DNA of 64,000 bases from Pseudomonas coleopterorum (lineage in GTDB: Bacteria > Pseudomonadota > Gammaproteobacteria > Pseudomonadales > Pseudomonadaceae), in NCBI RefSeq assembly GCF_900105555.1, contig NZ_FNTZ01000001.1:434001-498000 (forward strand), in the 5' to 3' direction. Below are positions 29,751 to 39,028 of this stretch, piece by piece. The notes beneath the pieces are model-generated. The model was given only the letters and a program-made list of their open reading frames with translations. It was not told the origin of the DNA and made no database searches. Both the position numbers and the translations under genes were made by a program. Numbering within the stretch: the first letter of the stretch is position 1; every line of letters begins with the position of its first letter.

Positions 29751-32321
29751 TCAGTGATCGACGCGCGGACCGCTGTCAGCCGCTGGCATTTTCAGGCGGA
29801 TGTCGCCGCGGATCGGTACCAGGCCCGCTGTCACCACTTCGCCGGCATCGACGCCGAAACGTAATGGTTGACCACTGTCCACCCGTGTGACCCTCAGACT
29901 GGGGACGCCGGTGAGGTTGGCCAGGCCAGGGGTTCGGTCATAGTGGTTGGCTAAGGTCTGGTCGGTGAGGGCCAGCCACTTTTCGTCTGACTTGATGCTC
30001 TGCAAAGCTTCGATGCGCGCGTACGCATAGTAGACGCGCAAGCGTTGTTGCAGAGGTGGCACAGCGCTGCTCAGACCGTCGGTGGACAGGCTGGCGGCGC
30101 AGTCCAGCGCCTTGATGACGATCCCCTGGCGTCGCGCCTCCACCAGCACTTGACGCAACGTGTAGCGGCCACTGTCCAGGCCGGTGCCACGGTTGTGCAG
30201 ATCGCGCAGCCTTTTTTCCAGATCGCGGCCGAATATTCCGTTTTGCTGAAACTGGTCGAGCAGGTCCTGGTGAAGGTCCTTGAGCAGCCCTTGGACATAG
30301 AGGGTCTTGACCTGCTGCGCCTTGAGCGTTGACATGTACTTGATCAGCAATTGGCAACTGCCGACGGCATTCCGGGTTTCGTTGATGACCAGTCCGGTAT
30401 TGGTGGCATAGACCTGAGTGAAAAACTCCTTGGGTGTCATGGTACTGCTGGGCGTCGGCAGTCGTGGACTCTGCTGTGGTGTGGCGGCCAGGAAAAACGC
30501 CTGCGCTTTGTCCGCAAGGGCTTGGCGCACCTCGATCAACTGCGACCGTGCGCCACGCAGCACGCTGTCGATGGGACCGGTCATCAACTGCTTCGCATTG
30601 GGGTTGATCAGCATCGCGATGACATCGCGAAAGCCTGGCGACGTGTCGAATGCGGCCAGCGCATCGGTGTGGGTGGCTACGTTTTCGGGTGCGGTCACAG
30701 TGAACAGCTCCCAGCGGCCTTTCCAGTCTCTCTGCACGGGGTAGCTGCCGGCGATCTGTTGCGGTGCGATCGGATCGACGATCACCCAGCGGTCAAGCGT
30801 GTCGATGTGGACGACCTGAAAGATCTTGCCCGCCAGGCGAATGTAGTACTGACCATCGGGATTGGTGAACACGCCCTGATAGATGCCGGTTCCCTCCGGC
30901 AATCCGGTCAAGTCTTCGTCCGTCGCAATGAGATCGAGCGACGAGTCGCCGGGCGTCACACGATCTATCTGGGCCAGCTCTTCGGTATCCAGGTCGAGCG
31001 CCGCACCCAGCTCTTCGAAGTTGCCCAGTTCGCCAATGGCCTCGTCACCCACACCGCGCAACAGCGGCATGTCCATAATGATGTTCAACGCGTCCAGTAT
31101 CGCGGCCTTGAAAGCGGCCTGGCGCACGCTCTTGGTCGAGCCGTGCACAGCCTGGGCGAGGTGGCTGCCAAAGGCAACCGACCCAGCCGCGACCGCTACC
31201 AGTGCCACGATCGAGTCGCCTGGAGCCAGCGGTGTGATGATTCGCATGAACGCCTCCAGATCGACCAGAAACAGGTCCTTGCGTAGCTCATGGTTGCTGT
31301 TGAGCAACTGTTTGGCGTCTAGCTTCAGCCGATTGCCCACGCTGTCGAACAGAAAAGTGAAGACATCTTTTTCGATCGTTGTGGCGCTGCCGTTGAGCAG
31401 GCGCTGTCCGGCTTGCCATGGAGTGGTGCGGATGCGCTCCAACGTGGCCAGGAGCAGCGTGCGCGGTGGCGTGTTCGACTCCCCGCGTGTATCGAAGTGT
31501 GCGATCAGACGCTCGCGTCCCTGCTCGAGAGCGGCAGTCTCGGCCACCCAGTCGTACATCTGTTGTTCGTTGTGAAAGGTTCGGAACCAGCCGGCCGGCA
31601 TGTAGAGGATTTCCGGCCCCTGGCCGGTGGTGATGCGCAGGATGTCGTAGGAGCTCAGATCACCCAGCGTGAAACTCTTGACCACCGTCGTCTTGCGAGT
31701 GGTGTGCAGCCGCTTCATGTCTTCCAGCGTGGGCGCTCCCGAGATCGGCCCGGCGAACGCATCGAACACCAGCCTGAGTTCCTTGTTGCTCAGCGCGCCG
31801 GTGTTGTAGGCGTTCCAGACGAAGCTGAAGAACAGGATCTTGACCAGCACGCGGCCGTCATCGGCGTAATTGCGCAGGAAGCTGTCCAGGCGTTTCTGAT
31901 AGTGGGTCGAGAAATCGGTTGCCCAGAATTCCTGCATGATCTGCGAGGGCGCCAATGGCACCTCGTTCGTTTCGTTGTAGAGCCCGGCGTGTTGAACGGT
32001 GTAGAACCCGGACATCTGATCGAGCAGGTCGAAGTTCACTTGGTAGAACGTCTTGAATCGGCGCAGCACCAGCTCGGTGACGGTGAGCGTCTCTGCGGGT
32101 TTGCCCATATGCTGTTGCCCGGTAAAGGCCCGAGGGTTGTTCTGGGCGTTGTCGAAGTCGTGCCAATAAACGGTGTCCGGGTCCAGGTCCAGGCCGGTAT
32201 GGAACTTGAGCAGCTTGGTCCCCCAGTCGTGGGCCGATCCTCGCAGGTCGGGGAAGTTCTCGTAGTAGCGGTCGGCGATGGCGCTGACGTTCGCAGCAGA
32301 TAAAGGGGTGGTTCCGGTCAT
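29751..32321 (-). CDS. DUF6543 dermonecrotic-toxin-like protein
   Basis: 856 residues from the ATG at 32321 (GGAGCT upstream). The N-terminus has the strongly conserved Pseudomonas pattern of this group: LLKFHTGLDLDPDTVYWHDF, FTGQQHMGKP, LTVTELVLRRF, DQMSGFYT and ETNEVPL with LAPSQIM. A hydrophobic stretch (about 368-392) could insert into a membrane. A second conserved segment, YQGVFTNPDGQYYIRLAGKIF to WVIVDP, lies at 481-516. No catalytic C-terminal domain is recognisable and there is no signal peptide. Relatives are annotated as dermonecrotic toxin domain proteins without demonstrated activity. It sits between ureC and cbpA as accessory DNA. Confidence 0.8.
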   Translation of the reverse strand: MTGTTPLSAANVSAIADRYYENFPDLRGSAHDWGTKLLKFHTGLDLDPDTVYWHDFDNAQNNPRAFTGQQHMGKPAETLTVTELVLRRFKTFYQVNFDLLDQMSGFYTVQHAGLYNETNEVPLAPSQIMQEFWATDFSTHYQKRLDSFLRNYADDGRVLVKILFFSFVWNAYNTGALSNKELRLVFDAFAGPISGAPTLEDMKRLHTTRKTTVVKSFTLGDLSSYDILRITTGQGPEILYMPAGWFRTFHNEQQMYDWVAETAALEQGRERLIAHFDTRGESNTPPRTLLLATLERIRTTPWQAGQRLLNGSATTIEKDVFTFLFDSVGNRLKLDAKQLLNSNHELRKDLFLVDLEAFMRIITPLAPGDSIVALVAVAAGSVAFGSHLAQAVHGSTKSVRQAAFKAAILDALNIIMDMPLLRGVGDEAIGELGNFEELGAALDLDTEELAQIDRVTPGDSSLDLIATDEDLTGLPEGTGIYQGVFTNPDGQYYIRLAGKIFQVVHIDTLDRWVIVDPIAPQQIAGSYPVQRDWKGRWELFTVTAPENVATHTDALAAFDTSPGFRDVIAMLINPNAKQLMTGPIDSVLRGARSQLIEVRQALADKAQAFFLAATPQQSPRLPTPSSTMTPKEFFTQVYATNTGLVINETRNAVGSCQLLIKYMSTLKAQQVKTLYVQGLLKDLHQDLLDQFQQNGIFGRDLEKRLRDLHNRGTGLDSGRYTLRQVLVEARRQGIVIKALDCAASLSTDGLSSAVPPLQQRLRVYYAYARIEALQSIKSDEKWLALTDQTLANHYDRTPGLANLTGVPSLRVTRVDSGQPLRFGVDAGEVVTAGLVPIRGDIRLKMPAADSGPRVDH

Positions 32322-32377
32322 GGTGTAGCTCCTGGATCGAATGGAGCTGCACCATAGAAAATCCAACCGGAGTCAAC

Positions 32378-32395
32378 GGCCTACATAGATAGGCC
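32378..32395. other. Small hairpin between ureC and the DUF6543 gene
   Basis: GGCCTA-CATAGA-TAGGCC forms a six-base-pair stem in the 115-base gap after ureC. There is no T-run; it may be a weak terminator. Confidence 0.3.
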
Positions 32396-32436
32396 AGCTC
32401 AGCTCGGTTCGGCACCCGGCGTTGGCACAGGCCCGC

Positions 32437-34137
32437 TCAGAACAGAAAGTAGCGCTGCGCCATGGGCAGCACGTCGGCCGGTTCGCACCACAGCAGCACG
32501 CCGTCGGCCTTGACCTGATAGGTCTGCGGGTCGACGTCGATGTCGGGCAAGTAGCCGTTGTGGATCAAGTCGGTCTTCTGCACCGAGCGGCAGCCTTTCA
32601 CCACGGCGATCCGCTTCTTCAAGCCCAGCTGTGCAGGCATCCCGGCGTCCAGCGCGGCCTGGCTGATGAAGGTCAGGCTGGTGGCGTGGCGCGAGCCGTC
32701 GAAGCTGGCGAACATGGGGCGGTAGTGCACCGGCTGCGGCGTAGGAATAGAGGCGTTGGCGTCGCCCATGAGGCTGGCCGCGATGGCGCCTCCCTTGAGG
32801 ATCAAGGTTGGTTTGACGCCGAAGAAGGCCGGACGCCAGAGCACCAGGTCAGCCCATTTGCCGATTTCGACCGAACCCACTTCGTGGCTGATGCCATGGG
32901 TGATGGCCGGGTTGATGGTGTACTTGGCGATGTAGCGCTTGGCGCGGAAGTTGTCGTTGCCCTCGGCGTCTTCGGGCAGCGGGCCGCGTTGTTTCTTCAT
33001 CTTGTCGGCGGTCTGCCAGGTGCGCGTGATCACCTCGCCGACCCGACCCATGGCCTGGCTGTCGGAGCTGATCATGGAGAACGCACCCAGGTCGTGCAGG
33101 ATGTCTTCGGCGGCAATGGTCTCGCGTCGAATGCGGCTTTCGGCGAAGGCCACGTCCTCGGCGATGCTGGGGTCCAGGTGATGGCAGACCATGAGCATGT
33201 CCAGGTGCTCGTCGATGGTGTTGCGGGTGAACGGGCGGGTCGGGTTGGTCGAGCTGGGCAATACGTTGGCGAAGCCGCAGGCCTTGATGATGTCCGGGGC
33301 GTGGCCGCCGCCGGCGCCTTCGGTGTGGTAGGTGTGAATGGTGCGGCCCTTGAAAGCGGCGAGGGTGGTCTCGACGAAGCCCGACTCGTTGAGTGTGTCG
33401 GTATGGATGGCGACCTGCACGTCGTACTGGTCGGCCACGCTCAGGCAATTGTCGATGGCCGCAGGCGTGGTACCCCAGTCTTCGTGCAGTTTGAGGCCGA
33501 TGGCGCCGGCCTTGACCTGTTCGATCAGCGGCTCGGGCAGGCTGGCGTTGCCCTTGCCGGTGAAGCCGATGTTCATGGCGAAGGCATCGGCGGCCTGGAG
33601 CATGCGCGCCATGTGCCAGGGGCCAGAGGTGCAGGTGGTCGCGTTGGTGCCGGTGGCCGGCCCGGTGCCGCCGCCGATCATGGTGGTGACGCCGCTCATC
33701 AGTGCCTCTTCGATCTGCTGCGGGCAGATGAAGTGAATGTGGGTGTCGATGCCCCCAGCAGTGAGGATCATGCCTTCACCGGCGATCACTTCGGTGCTGG
33801 CGCCGATGGCAATGGTTACATCGGGCTGGATGTCGGGGTTGCCGGCCTTGCCAATGGCCGCGATGCGCCCGTCCTTGAGGCCGACGTCGGCCTTGACGAT
33901 GCCCCAGTGATCGATGATCAGGGCATTGGTGATCAGCGTGTCGACCACTTCGGCGGCCAGCAACTGGCCTTGACCCATGCCATCGCGGATGACCTTGCCG
34001 CCGCCGAATTTGACTTCTTCGCCGTAGGTAGTGAAGTCCTTTTCCACTTCGATCCACAGGTCGGTGTCGGCCAAGCGGACTTTGTCACCGACGGTGGGGC
34101 CGAACATGTCGGCGTAGGCTTCTCTGGAAATCTTCAT
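32437..34137 (-). CDS. ureC: Urease alpha subunit
   Basis: 566 residues from the ATG at 34137; five upstream in-frame residues lack a better ribosome site. Nickel ligands and catalytic residues are present: His133 and His135 (THIHF), carbamylated Lys216 (GLKLHED), His245, His271, the flap Cys318 and His319 (MVCHH), and Asp359 (SSDSQAM). With UreA and UreB it hydrolyses urea to ammonia and carbamate in the cytoplasm. Last gene of the urea operon. Confidence 0.98.
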   Translation of the reverse strand: MKISREAYADMFGPTVGDKVRLADTDLWIEVEKDFTTYGEEVKFGGGKVIRDGMGQGQLLAAEVVDTLITNALIIDHWGIVKADVGLKDGRIAAIGKAGNPDIQPDVTIAIGASTEVIAGEGMILTAGGIDTHIHFICPQQIEEALMSGVTTMIGGGTGPATGTNATTCTSGPWHMARMLQAADAFAMNIGFTGKGNASLPEPLIEQVKAGAIGLKLHEDWGTTPAAIDNCLSVADQYDVQVAIHTDTLNESGFVETTLAAFKGRTIHTYHTEGAGGGHAPDIIKACGFANVLPSSTNPTRPFTRNTIDEHLDMLMVCHHLDPSIAEDVAFAESRIRRETIAAEDILHDLGAFSMISSDSQAMGRVGEVITRTWQTADKMKKQRGPLPEDAEGNDNFRAKRYIAKYTINPAITHGISHEVGSVEIGKWADLVLWRPAFFGVKPTLILKGGAIAASLMGDANASIPTPQPVHYRPMFASFDGSRHATSLTFISQAALDAGMPAQLGLKKRIAVVKGCRSVQKTDLIHNGYLPDIDVDPQTYQVKADGVLLWCEPADVLPMAQRYFLF

Positions 34138-34185
34138 CGCTATGCCCTGCAATTCAATGGTGTGGAGACCCTGGATAAGCGGTGA

Positions 34186-34491
34186 TCAGAGATCACCCAT
34201 GACGCGGCCGGCGAAGCCGTACACGCGGCGCAGCCCGGCCAGGTCCACCAGTTCCACCTCGCGGCTCTGGCCCGGTTCGAAGCGCACTGCGGTTCCCGCA
34301 GGAATGTTCAGGCGCATGCCCCGGCTGGCGGCACGGTCGAAGTGCAGCGCATCGTTGGTCTCGAAGAAGTGATAGTGCGACCCCACCTGAATCGGTCGAT
34401 CGCCACTGTTGGCCACGGTCAGGCTCAGCGTGCGCCGGCCGGCATTGAGTTCGATGTTGCCAGGCTGGATCTGGTATTGGCCGGGAATCAT
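34186..34491 (-). CDS. ureB: Urease beta subunit
   Basis: 101 residues, normal length for a separate beta subunit. Signatures: MIPGQYQI, the [19 protein letters not shown] segment and [16 protein letters not shown], ending [12 protein letters not shown]. It packs against UreC in the (UreABC)3 complex. ureB is separated from ureA by the acetyltransferase gene, as in P. aeruginosa. Confidence 0.98.
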   Translation of the reverse strand: MIPGQYQIQPGNIELNAGRRTLSLTVANSGDRPIQVGSHYHFFETNDALHFDRAASRGMRLNIPAGTAVRFEPGQSREVELVDLAGLRRVYGFAGRVMGDL

Positions 34492-34525
34492 GGGATAGCT
34501 CCTCGAAGTGATGAATGACGGCGGT

Positions 34526-35044
34526 TCAAGCCGACTCCTGTGGCGGCTCGGCGCCGGGGTTGAGGGCCAGTTGCATGAAGGTCAGGTCCAGCCAGCGGCC
34601 GAACTTGATGCCCACCTGCGGCATTTGCCCGGTGGTGACGAAGCCCAGGCGTTCGTGCAGATGAACCGATGCCTGGTTGCCGCTTTCGATGGCGGCCACC
34701 ATGACGTATTTGCCGCGTTCGCGGGCCCGCTCGATGAGCACCTGCATCAGGCGCGCGCCCAGGCCTTTGCCGCGCTGGTCGTTGCGCACATAGACCGAGT
34801 GCTCGACGCTGTAGCGAAAGCCTTCGAACGGGCGCCAGTCGCCGAACGACGCATAGCCGCTGACCTCGCCGTGTTCCTCGGCGACCAGGATCGGGTAGTT
34901 TTGCGCCTTGCGCGCTTCGAACCAGGCCTGGCGGTTGGCCAGGTCGACCGGCTGCTCGTTCCAGATCGCGGTGGTGTTGAGCACCGCATCGTTGTAGATC
35001 GCGCAGATCCCTGGCAGGTCGCGCTCGGTGGCGTCACGAATCAT
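34526..35044 (-). CDS. GNAT acetyltransferase, Pat/MddA type
   Basis: 172 residues. GNAT fold with the acetyl-CoA loop [14 protein letters not shown] (motif A, about residues 90-105), [20 protein letters not shown] at the start and [26 protein letters not shown] near the end, matching phosphinothricin / methionine sulfoximine acetyltransferases. Such enzymes detoxify glutamine synthetase inhibitors, which fits a nitrogen-assimilation operon. Placed between ureA and ureB in other Pseudomonas too. Confidence 0.9.
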   Translation of the reverse strand: MIRDATERDLPGICAIYNDAVLNTTAIWNEQPVDLANRQAWFEARKAQNYPILVAEEHGEVSGYASFGDWRPFEGFRYSVEHSVYVRNDQRGKGLGARLMQVLIERARERGKYVMVAAIESGNQASVHLHERLGFVTTGQMPQVGIKFGRWLDLTFMQLALNPGAEPPQESA

Positions 35045-35053
35045 GCGCGTGCC

Positions 35054-35356
35054 TCAGGCGATGGGTTGATGAACGGTGACCAGCTTGGTGCCGTCGGGAA
35101 ACGTGGCCTCCACCTGGATCTCCGGGATCATTTCGGGGATGCCCTCCATGACCTGTTCGCGACTGAGCAGGGTGGTTCCGTAATGCATCAGTTGGGCGAC
35201 CGTCTGGCCATCGCGGGCGCCTTCGAGCAGGGCGGCGGAGATCAATGCCATGGCCTCCGGGTAATTCAGCTTGAGGCCACGGGCCAGACGGCGCTCGGCG
35301 ACCAGGCCGGCAGTGAAGATGAGCATCTTGTCTTTTTCGCGAGGTGTCAGGTCCAT
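35054..35356 (-). CDS. ureA: Urease gamma subunit
   Basis: 100 residues, standard length. [44 protein letters not shown] and [14 protein letters not shown] are diagnostic. It is a structural subunit of urease. Ten bases separate it from the acetyltransferase gene; ureD lies 44 bases upstream. Confidence 0.98.
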   Translation of the reverse strand: MDLTPREKDKMLIFTAGLVAERRLARGLKLNYPEAMALISAALLEGARDGQTVAQLMHYGTTLLSREQVMEGIPEMIPEIQVEATFPDGTKLVTVHQPIA

Positions 35357-35400
35357 GGGGGTTCCTTGAGAATTTTGGTAGGTAGCCAGGCAGGATTCAG

Positions 35401-36249
35401 TCAGGTGCTCCAGATCCGCGGCGCCAGCGCTTCGCGGCCCAGCAGGGCCGGGCGCAGCAGCGTCCACAGCTGGATCAGCCAGTCGCGCGCATGCAGCGCC
35501 TCGTCGGCCAGACAGCGCGCCACCAGCAGTCCTGGCAACTGGCTCAGGTCGCCGCGTACGCGGGTTGTCAGCGTCCGGCAGCGTTCGAGCAGGGCCGGGT
35601 CGATCTCGCCGGTCACCAGCAAGGTGGCGAACACCGGCTTGCCGCCCAGGCCCACGGCCGATTCGAGCAGGCCGTCGTCGCCGACGATGCGCTGGCGCTC
35701 GTGCCAGATCAGCTCGCCGTCGCGACGGATCTCCAGGCGCGACTGGAAATGCCCCTGGTCGAAGCGCTCGGCCGCCGCCGGACGACCCACGGCGACGATG
35801 TCCCAATAGAACAGCCGGGCATCGCCTTGCAGATGGATACGGGTATCCAGTTCGGCCTGGGCGGCACTGTAGATGATGGTTTCCTGGGGCAGCCATTCAA
35901 GGGTGGCGCCAGCGGCCACGTGCAGCTCGGTGCTTTGATAGGCTGGACTGAGCGCGCGGTACCATTTGGCCGCGCCGGGCGTGGTCAACTGCGCCCAGGC
36001 GTTGGCCTGAACCTGTGCGCTGATGTCCAGCCGATCGCCGCCGGCGATACCCCCCGGCGGATGCACGATGATGTGCTGGCATACTTCGGGCCCTTCGGCG
36101 TACAGATGCTTCTGCACCCGCAAGGGGCCCAGGTGGCGGCGCAGGGTCGGCCGCGTGCTGTCGCCGAACCGAGCGTAGCCCAGCTCCAGCCGGGCGTGCC
36201 AGCTGGGTGTGTAGGGCAGGGAAGTGACAGGTAGATTCATGGCCTTCAT
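35401..36249 (-). CDS. ureD: Urease accessory protein UreD
   Basis: 282 residues, beta-helical scaffold that binds apo-urease and provides a nickel tunnel with UreF and UreG. Family elements: [41 protein letters not shown] and [13 protein letters not shown]. The start may be 36249 or 36240 (MNLPVT), the latter with GAAGG close upstream. It begins 23 bases after urtE, so uptake and maturation genes appear to be co-transcribed. Confidence 0.95.
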   Translation of the reverse strand: MKAMNLPVTSLPYTPSWHARLELGYARFGDSTRPTLRRHLGPLRVQKHLYAEGPEVCQHIIVHPPGGIAGGDRLDISAQVQANAWAQLTTPGAAKWYRALSPAYQSTELHVAAGATLEWLPQETIIYSAAQAELDTRIHLQGDARLFYWDIVAVGRPAAAERFDQGHFQSRLEIRRDGELIWHERQRIVGDDGLLESAVGLGGKPVFATLLVTGEIDPALLERCRTLTTRVRGDLSQLPGLLVARCLADEALHARDWLIQLWTLLRPALLGREALAPRIWST

Positions 36250-36272
36250 TCTTTTTCGGGTCGCGGCAAAGA

Positions 36273-36971
36273 TTAAATGGTTACCAGGCCACGCACACCC
36301 TCGGTTTCCATGTTTTCACCACGACCCTGCTGGACGATCTCGCCGCGCGACATGACCAGGTACTGATCGGCCAGCTCGGCGGCGAAGTCATAGAACTGTT
36401 CGACCAGCAATATGGCCATGTCGCCACGCGCAGCGAGCTGCTTGATCACGGCGCCGATCTCCTTGATCACCGAAGGCTGGATGCCTTCGGTGGGCTCGTC
36501 GAGAATCAGCAGGCGCGGTCGGCTCGCCAGAGCGCGGCCGATTGCCAGTTGTTGCTGTTGACCACCGGACAGGTCGCCACCACGGCGATGCTTCATCTGC
36601 AGCAGTACTGGAAACAGTTCGTAGATGAACGCCGGCACCTCGCGCGCTTCGCTGCCGGGAAAGCGCGAAAGCCCCATCAGCAGGTTTTCCTCGACCGTCA
36701 GGCGGCCGAAGATCTCGCGGCCCTGGGGCACGTAGGCGATGCCAGCGTGTACCCGCTGATGCGGTTTGAATGCGGTGATCGGCTTGCCTTCCCAGGCCAC
36801 GCTGCCTTGCTTGGCCGGGATCAGGCCCATCAGGCACTTGAGCAAGGTGGTCTTGCCCACGCCGTTGCGCCCGAGCAGACAGGTCACTTCGCCTATGTTC
36901 ACATCGAACGACAGGCCGCGCAGGATATGGCTGCCGCCGTAGTATTGGTGAAGCTGGTCGACTTGGAGCAT
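36273..36971 (-). CDS. urtE: Urea ABC transporter ATPase UrtE
   Basis: 232 residues. Walker [13 protein letters not shown], signature [15 protein letters not shown], Walker [14 protein letters not shown] and VEQFYDFA. The GIQPS after Walker B and [18 protein letters not shown] mark UrtE rather than LivF. It powers high-affinity urea uptake with UrtD. A REP pair fills most of the 120-base gap after urtD. Confidence 0.96.
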   Translation of the reverse strand: MLQVDQLHQYYGGSHILRGLSFDVNIGEVTCLLGRNGVGKTTLLKCLMGLIPAKQGSVAWEGKPITAFKPHQRVHAGIAYVPQGREIFGRLTVEENLLMGLSRFPGSEAREVPAFIYELFPVLLQMKHRRGGDLSGGQQQQLAIGRALASRPRLLILDEPTEGIQPSVIKEIGAVIKQLAARGDMAILLVEQFYDFAAELADQYLVMSRGEIVQQGRGENMETEGVRGLVTI

Positions 36972-37003
36972 GGGTCTTGTCCTTGTTCTTGCAGTGTCTG
37001 GGT

Positions 37004-37084
37004 GGGCCTCTTCGCGGGCAGAGGACTCGCCGTCCGCCCCGCTCCCACATGTTTGTGGGAGCGGGCTCTGCCCGCGAAGAGGCC
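37004..37084. repeat. REP family B inverted pair inside the urt operon
   Basis: The 45-base long form at 37004-37049 and the 31-base short form at 37054-37084 face each other with four bases between. It lies between urtD and urtE, in the middle of a co-directional run. Confidence 0.9.
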
Positions 37085-37091
37085 CGTGGCA

Positions 37092-37952
37092 TCAACGCCC
37101 CAGATAAACCTCGATCACTCGCTCATCGGCCTGCACCGTCTCGAGCGAACCTTCAGCCAGCACGCTGCCCTGATGCAGCACGGTGACATGGTCGGCAATC
37201 GAGCCGACGAAGCCCATGTCATGCTCCACCACCATCAACGAATGCTTGCCGGCCAGGGTCTTGAACAGCTCGGCGGTGAATTCGGTTTCGGCATCGGTCA
37301 TGCCTGCCACCGGTTCATCGAGCAGCAGTAATTGCGGGTCTTGCACCAGCAGCATGCCGATCTCCAGAAACTGCTTCTGGCCGTGGGACAACAGACCGGC
37401 CGGGCGATCGACCGACGCGCTCAGGCGAATGGTTTCCAGCACTTCGGCGATGCGGTCGCGCTGCTCGCCGGTCAGCCGCGCGCGCAGGCTGGCCCAGACC
37501 GACTTGTCGGTCTTCTGCGCCAGCTCCAGGTTCTCGAACACGCTCAAGGCTTCGAACACGGTCGGCTTCTGGAACTTGCGGCCGATGCCGGCCTGGGCGA
37601 TCTGCACCTCGCTCATGTGGGTCAGGTCCAGGGTTTCGCCGAACCAGGCCTTGCCCGTGGTGGGTCGGGTCTTGCCGGTGATCACGTCCATCAGCGTGGT
37701 CTTGCCGGCACCGTTGGGGCCGATGATGCAGCGTAGCTCACCGACGCCGATGTACAGGTTGAGGTCGTTGAGCGCCTTGAAGCCGTCGAAGCTGACGCTG
37801 ATGTCTTCCAGGGTCAGAATCGTCCCGTGTCGGGTGTTCAACCCCGGACCGCTGGCCTGGCCCAGGCCGATCGCGTCGCGGCTGGTGCCGGCGTCGCTGT
37901 TGGGGTCGAGGATCGGTTCGAGCATGAACTCGCCGGTGGCGGTGATTCTCAT
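37092..37952 (-). CDS. urtD: Urea ABC transporter ATPase UrtD
   Basis: 286 residues. About 40 polar residues precede the ATPase. Walker A GPNGAGKTTLMD, signature LLSHGQKQFLEIGMLL (the UrtD form), Walker B LLLLDEPVAGMTDAE and switch His in VEHDMGFV. Partner of UrtE. Its start overlaps urtC by four bases. Confidence 0.96.
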   Translation of the reverse strand: MRITATGEFMLEPILDPNSDAGTSRDAIGLGQASGPGLNTRHGTILTLEDISVSFDGFKALNDLNLYIGVGELRCIIGPNGAGKTTLMDVITGKTRPTTGKAWFGETLDLTHMSEVQIAQAGIGRKFQKPTVFEALSVFENLELAQKTDKSVWASLRARLTGEQRDRIAEVLETIRLSASVDRPAGLLSHGQKQFLEIGMLLVQDPQLLLLDEPVAGMTDAETEFTAELFKTLAGKHSLMVVEHDMGFVGSIADHVTVLHQGSVLAEGSLETVQADERVIEVYLGR

Positions 37953-39028
37953 TGTTCACCTCTCTTCTTCAACAGGCCGATCACGCCCTTGGGCAGGTAC
38001 AAGGTGACGATGATGAACAGTGCGCCGAGGAAGAACAGCCAGTATTCGGGAAACGCCACGGTGAACCAGCTCTTCATCCCATTGACGATGCCGGCGCCCA
38101 GTAGCGGTCCGATCAGCGTGCCGCGCCCGCCCAAGGCCACCCACACGGCGGCTTCGATGGAGTTGGTCGGCGACATCTCGCTGGGGTTGATGATCCCCAC
38201 CTGCGGCACGTAGAGCGCGCCGGCCAGACCGCATAGCACGGCGCTGAGCACCCAGACGAACAGCTTGAATCCGCGTGGATCGTAACCGCAGAACATCAGC
38301 CGGTTTTCGGCATCGCGCAGCGCGGTCAGCACCCGGCCGAACTTGCTGCGGGCCAGGCGCCAGCCCAGGTACAGGCTCAGCACCAGCAACGCCACGGTGA
38401 GCAGGAACAGCACAGCGCGCGTGCCTTGCGAGGTGATGCTGAAGCCCAGGATGCTGCGGAAGTTGGTGAAGCCGTTGTTGCCGCCGAAGCCGGTTTCGTT
38501 GCGGAAGAACAGCAGCATGCCGGCGAAGGTCAGGGCCTGGGTCATGATCGAAAAATAGACGCCCTTGATCCGCGAGCGGAAGGCGAAGAAACCGAACACC
38601 AGGGCCAGCACGCCCGGCGCCAGCACCGCCAGGCACAGGGCCCAGAGGAAATGTTCGGTACCGACCCAGAACCAGGGCAGCTCGGTCCACGACAGAAACG
38701 TCATGAAGGCCGGCAGGCCATCCCCGGCCGCCTCGCGCATCAGGTACATGCCCATGGCGTAGCCGCCCAGGGCGAAGAACAGGCCGTGGCCCAGGGACAG
38801 CAGGCCGGCGTAGCCCCAGACCAGGTCCAGCGCCAGAGCGACGATGGCGTAGCAGAGAATCTTGCCGACCAGGGTCAGGGTGTAGGCCGAGACCTGCAAG
38901 CCGTTGCTGGCCGGCAGCAGCGACAGCAGCGGCAGGGCGATGAGGATCGCCAGGACCACGACGCCGATGGCGAGGGTCACTTTCGGGCCGGCTTTCTGCG
39001 CGGCAGTGAGCATCAAGGGCTGATTCAT
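37949..39028 (-). CDS. urtC: Urea ABC transporter permease UrtC
   Basis: 359 residues with about ten membrane segments. LDLVWGYAGLLSLGHGLFFALGGYAMGMYLMR and GGNNGFTNF are characteristic of UrtC, and ALRDAENRLMFCGYDPR is the ATPase coupling loop. With UrtB it forms the inner-membrane urea channel. It overlaps urtB by one base and urtD by four. Confidence 0.96.
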   Translation of the reverse strand: MNQPLMLTAAQKAGPKVTLAIGVVVLAILIALPLLSLLPASNGLQVSAYTLTLVGKILCYAIVALALDLVWGYAGLLSLGHGLFFALGGYAMGMYLMREAAGDGLPAFMTFLSWTELPWFWVGTEHFLWALCLAVLAPGVLALVFGFFAFRSRIKGVYFSIMTQALTFAGMLLFFRNETGFGGNNGFTNFRSILGFSITSQGTRAVLFLLTVALLVLSLYLGWRLARSKFGRVLTALRDAENRLMFCGYDPRGFKLFVWVLSAVLCGLAGALYVPQVGIINPSEMSPTNSIEAAVWVALGGRGTLIGPLLGAGIVNGMKSWFTVAFPEYWLFFLGALFIIVTLYLPKGVIGLLKKRGEQ

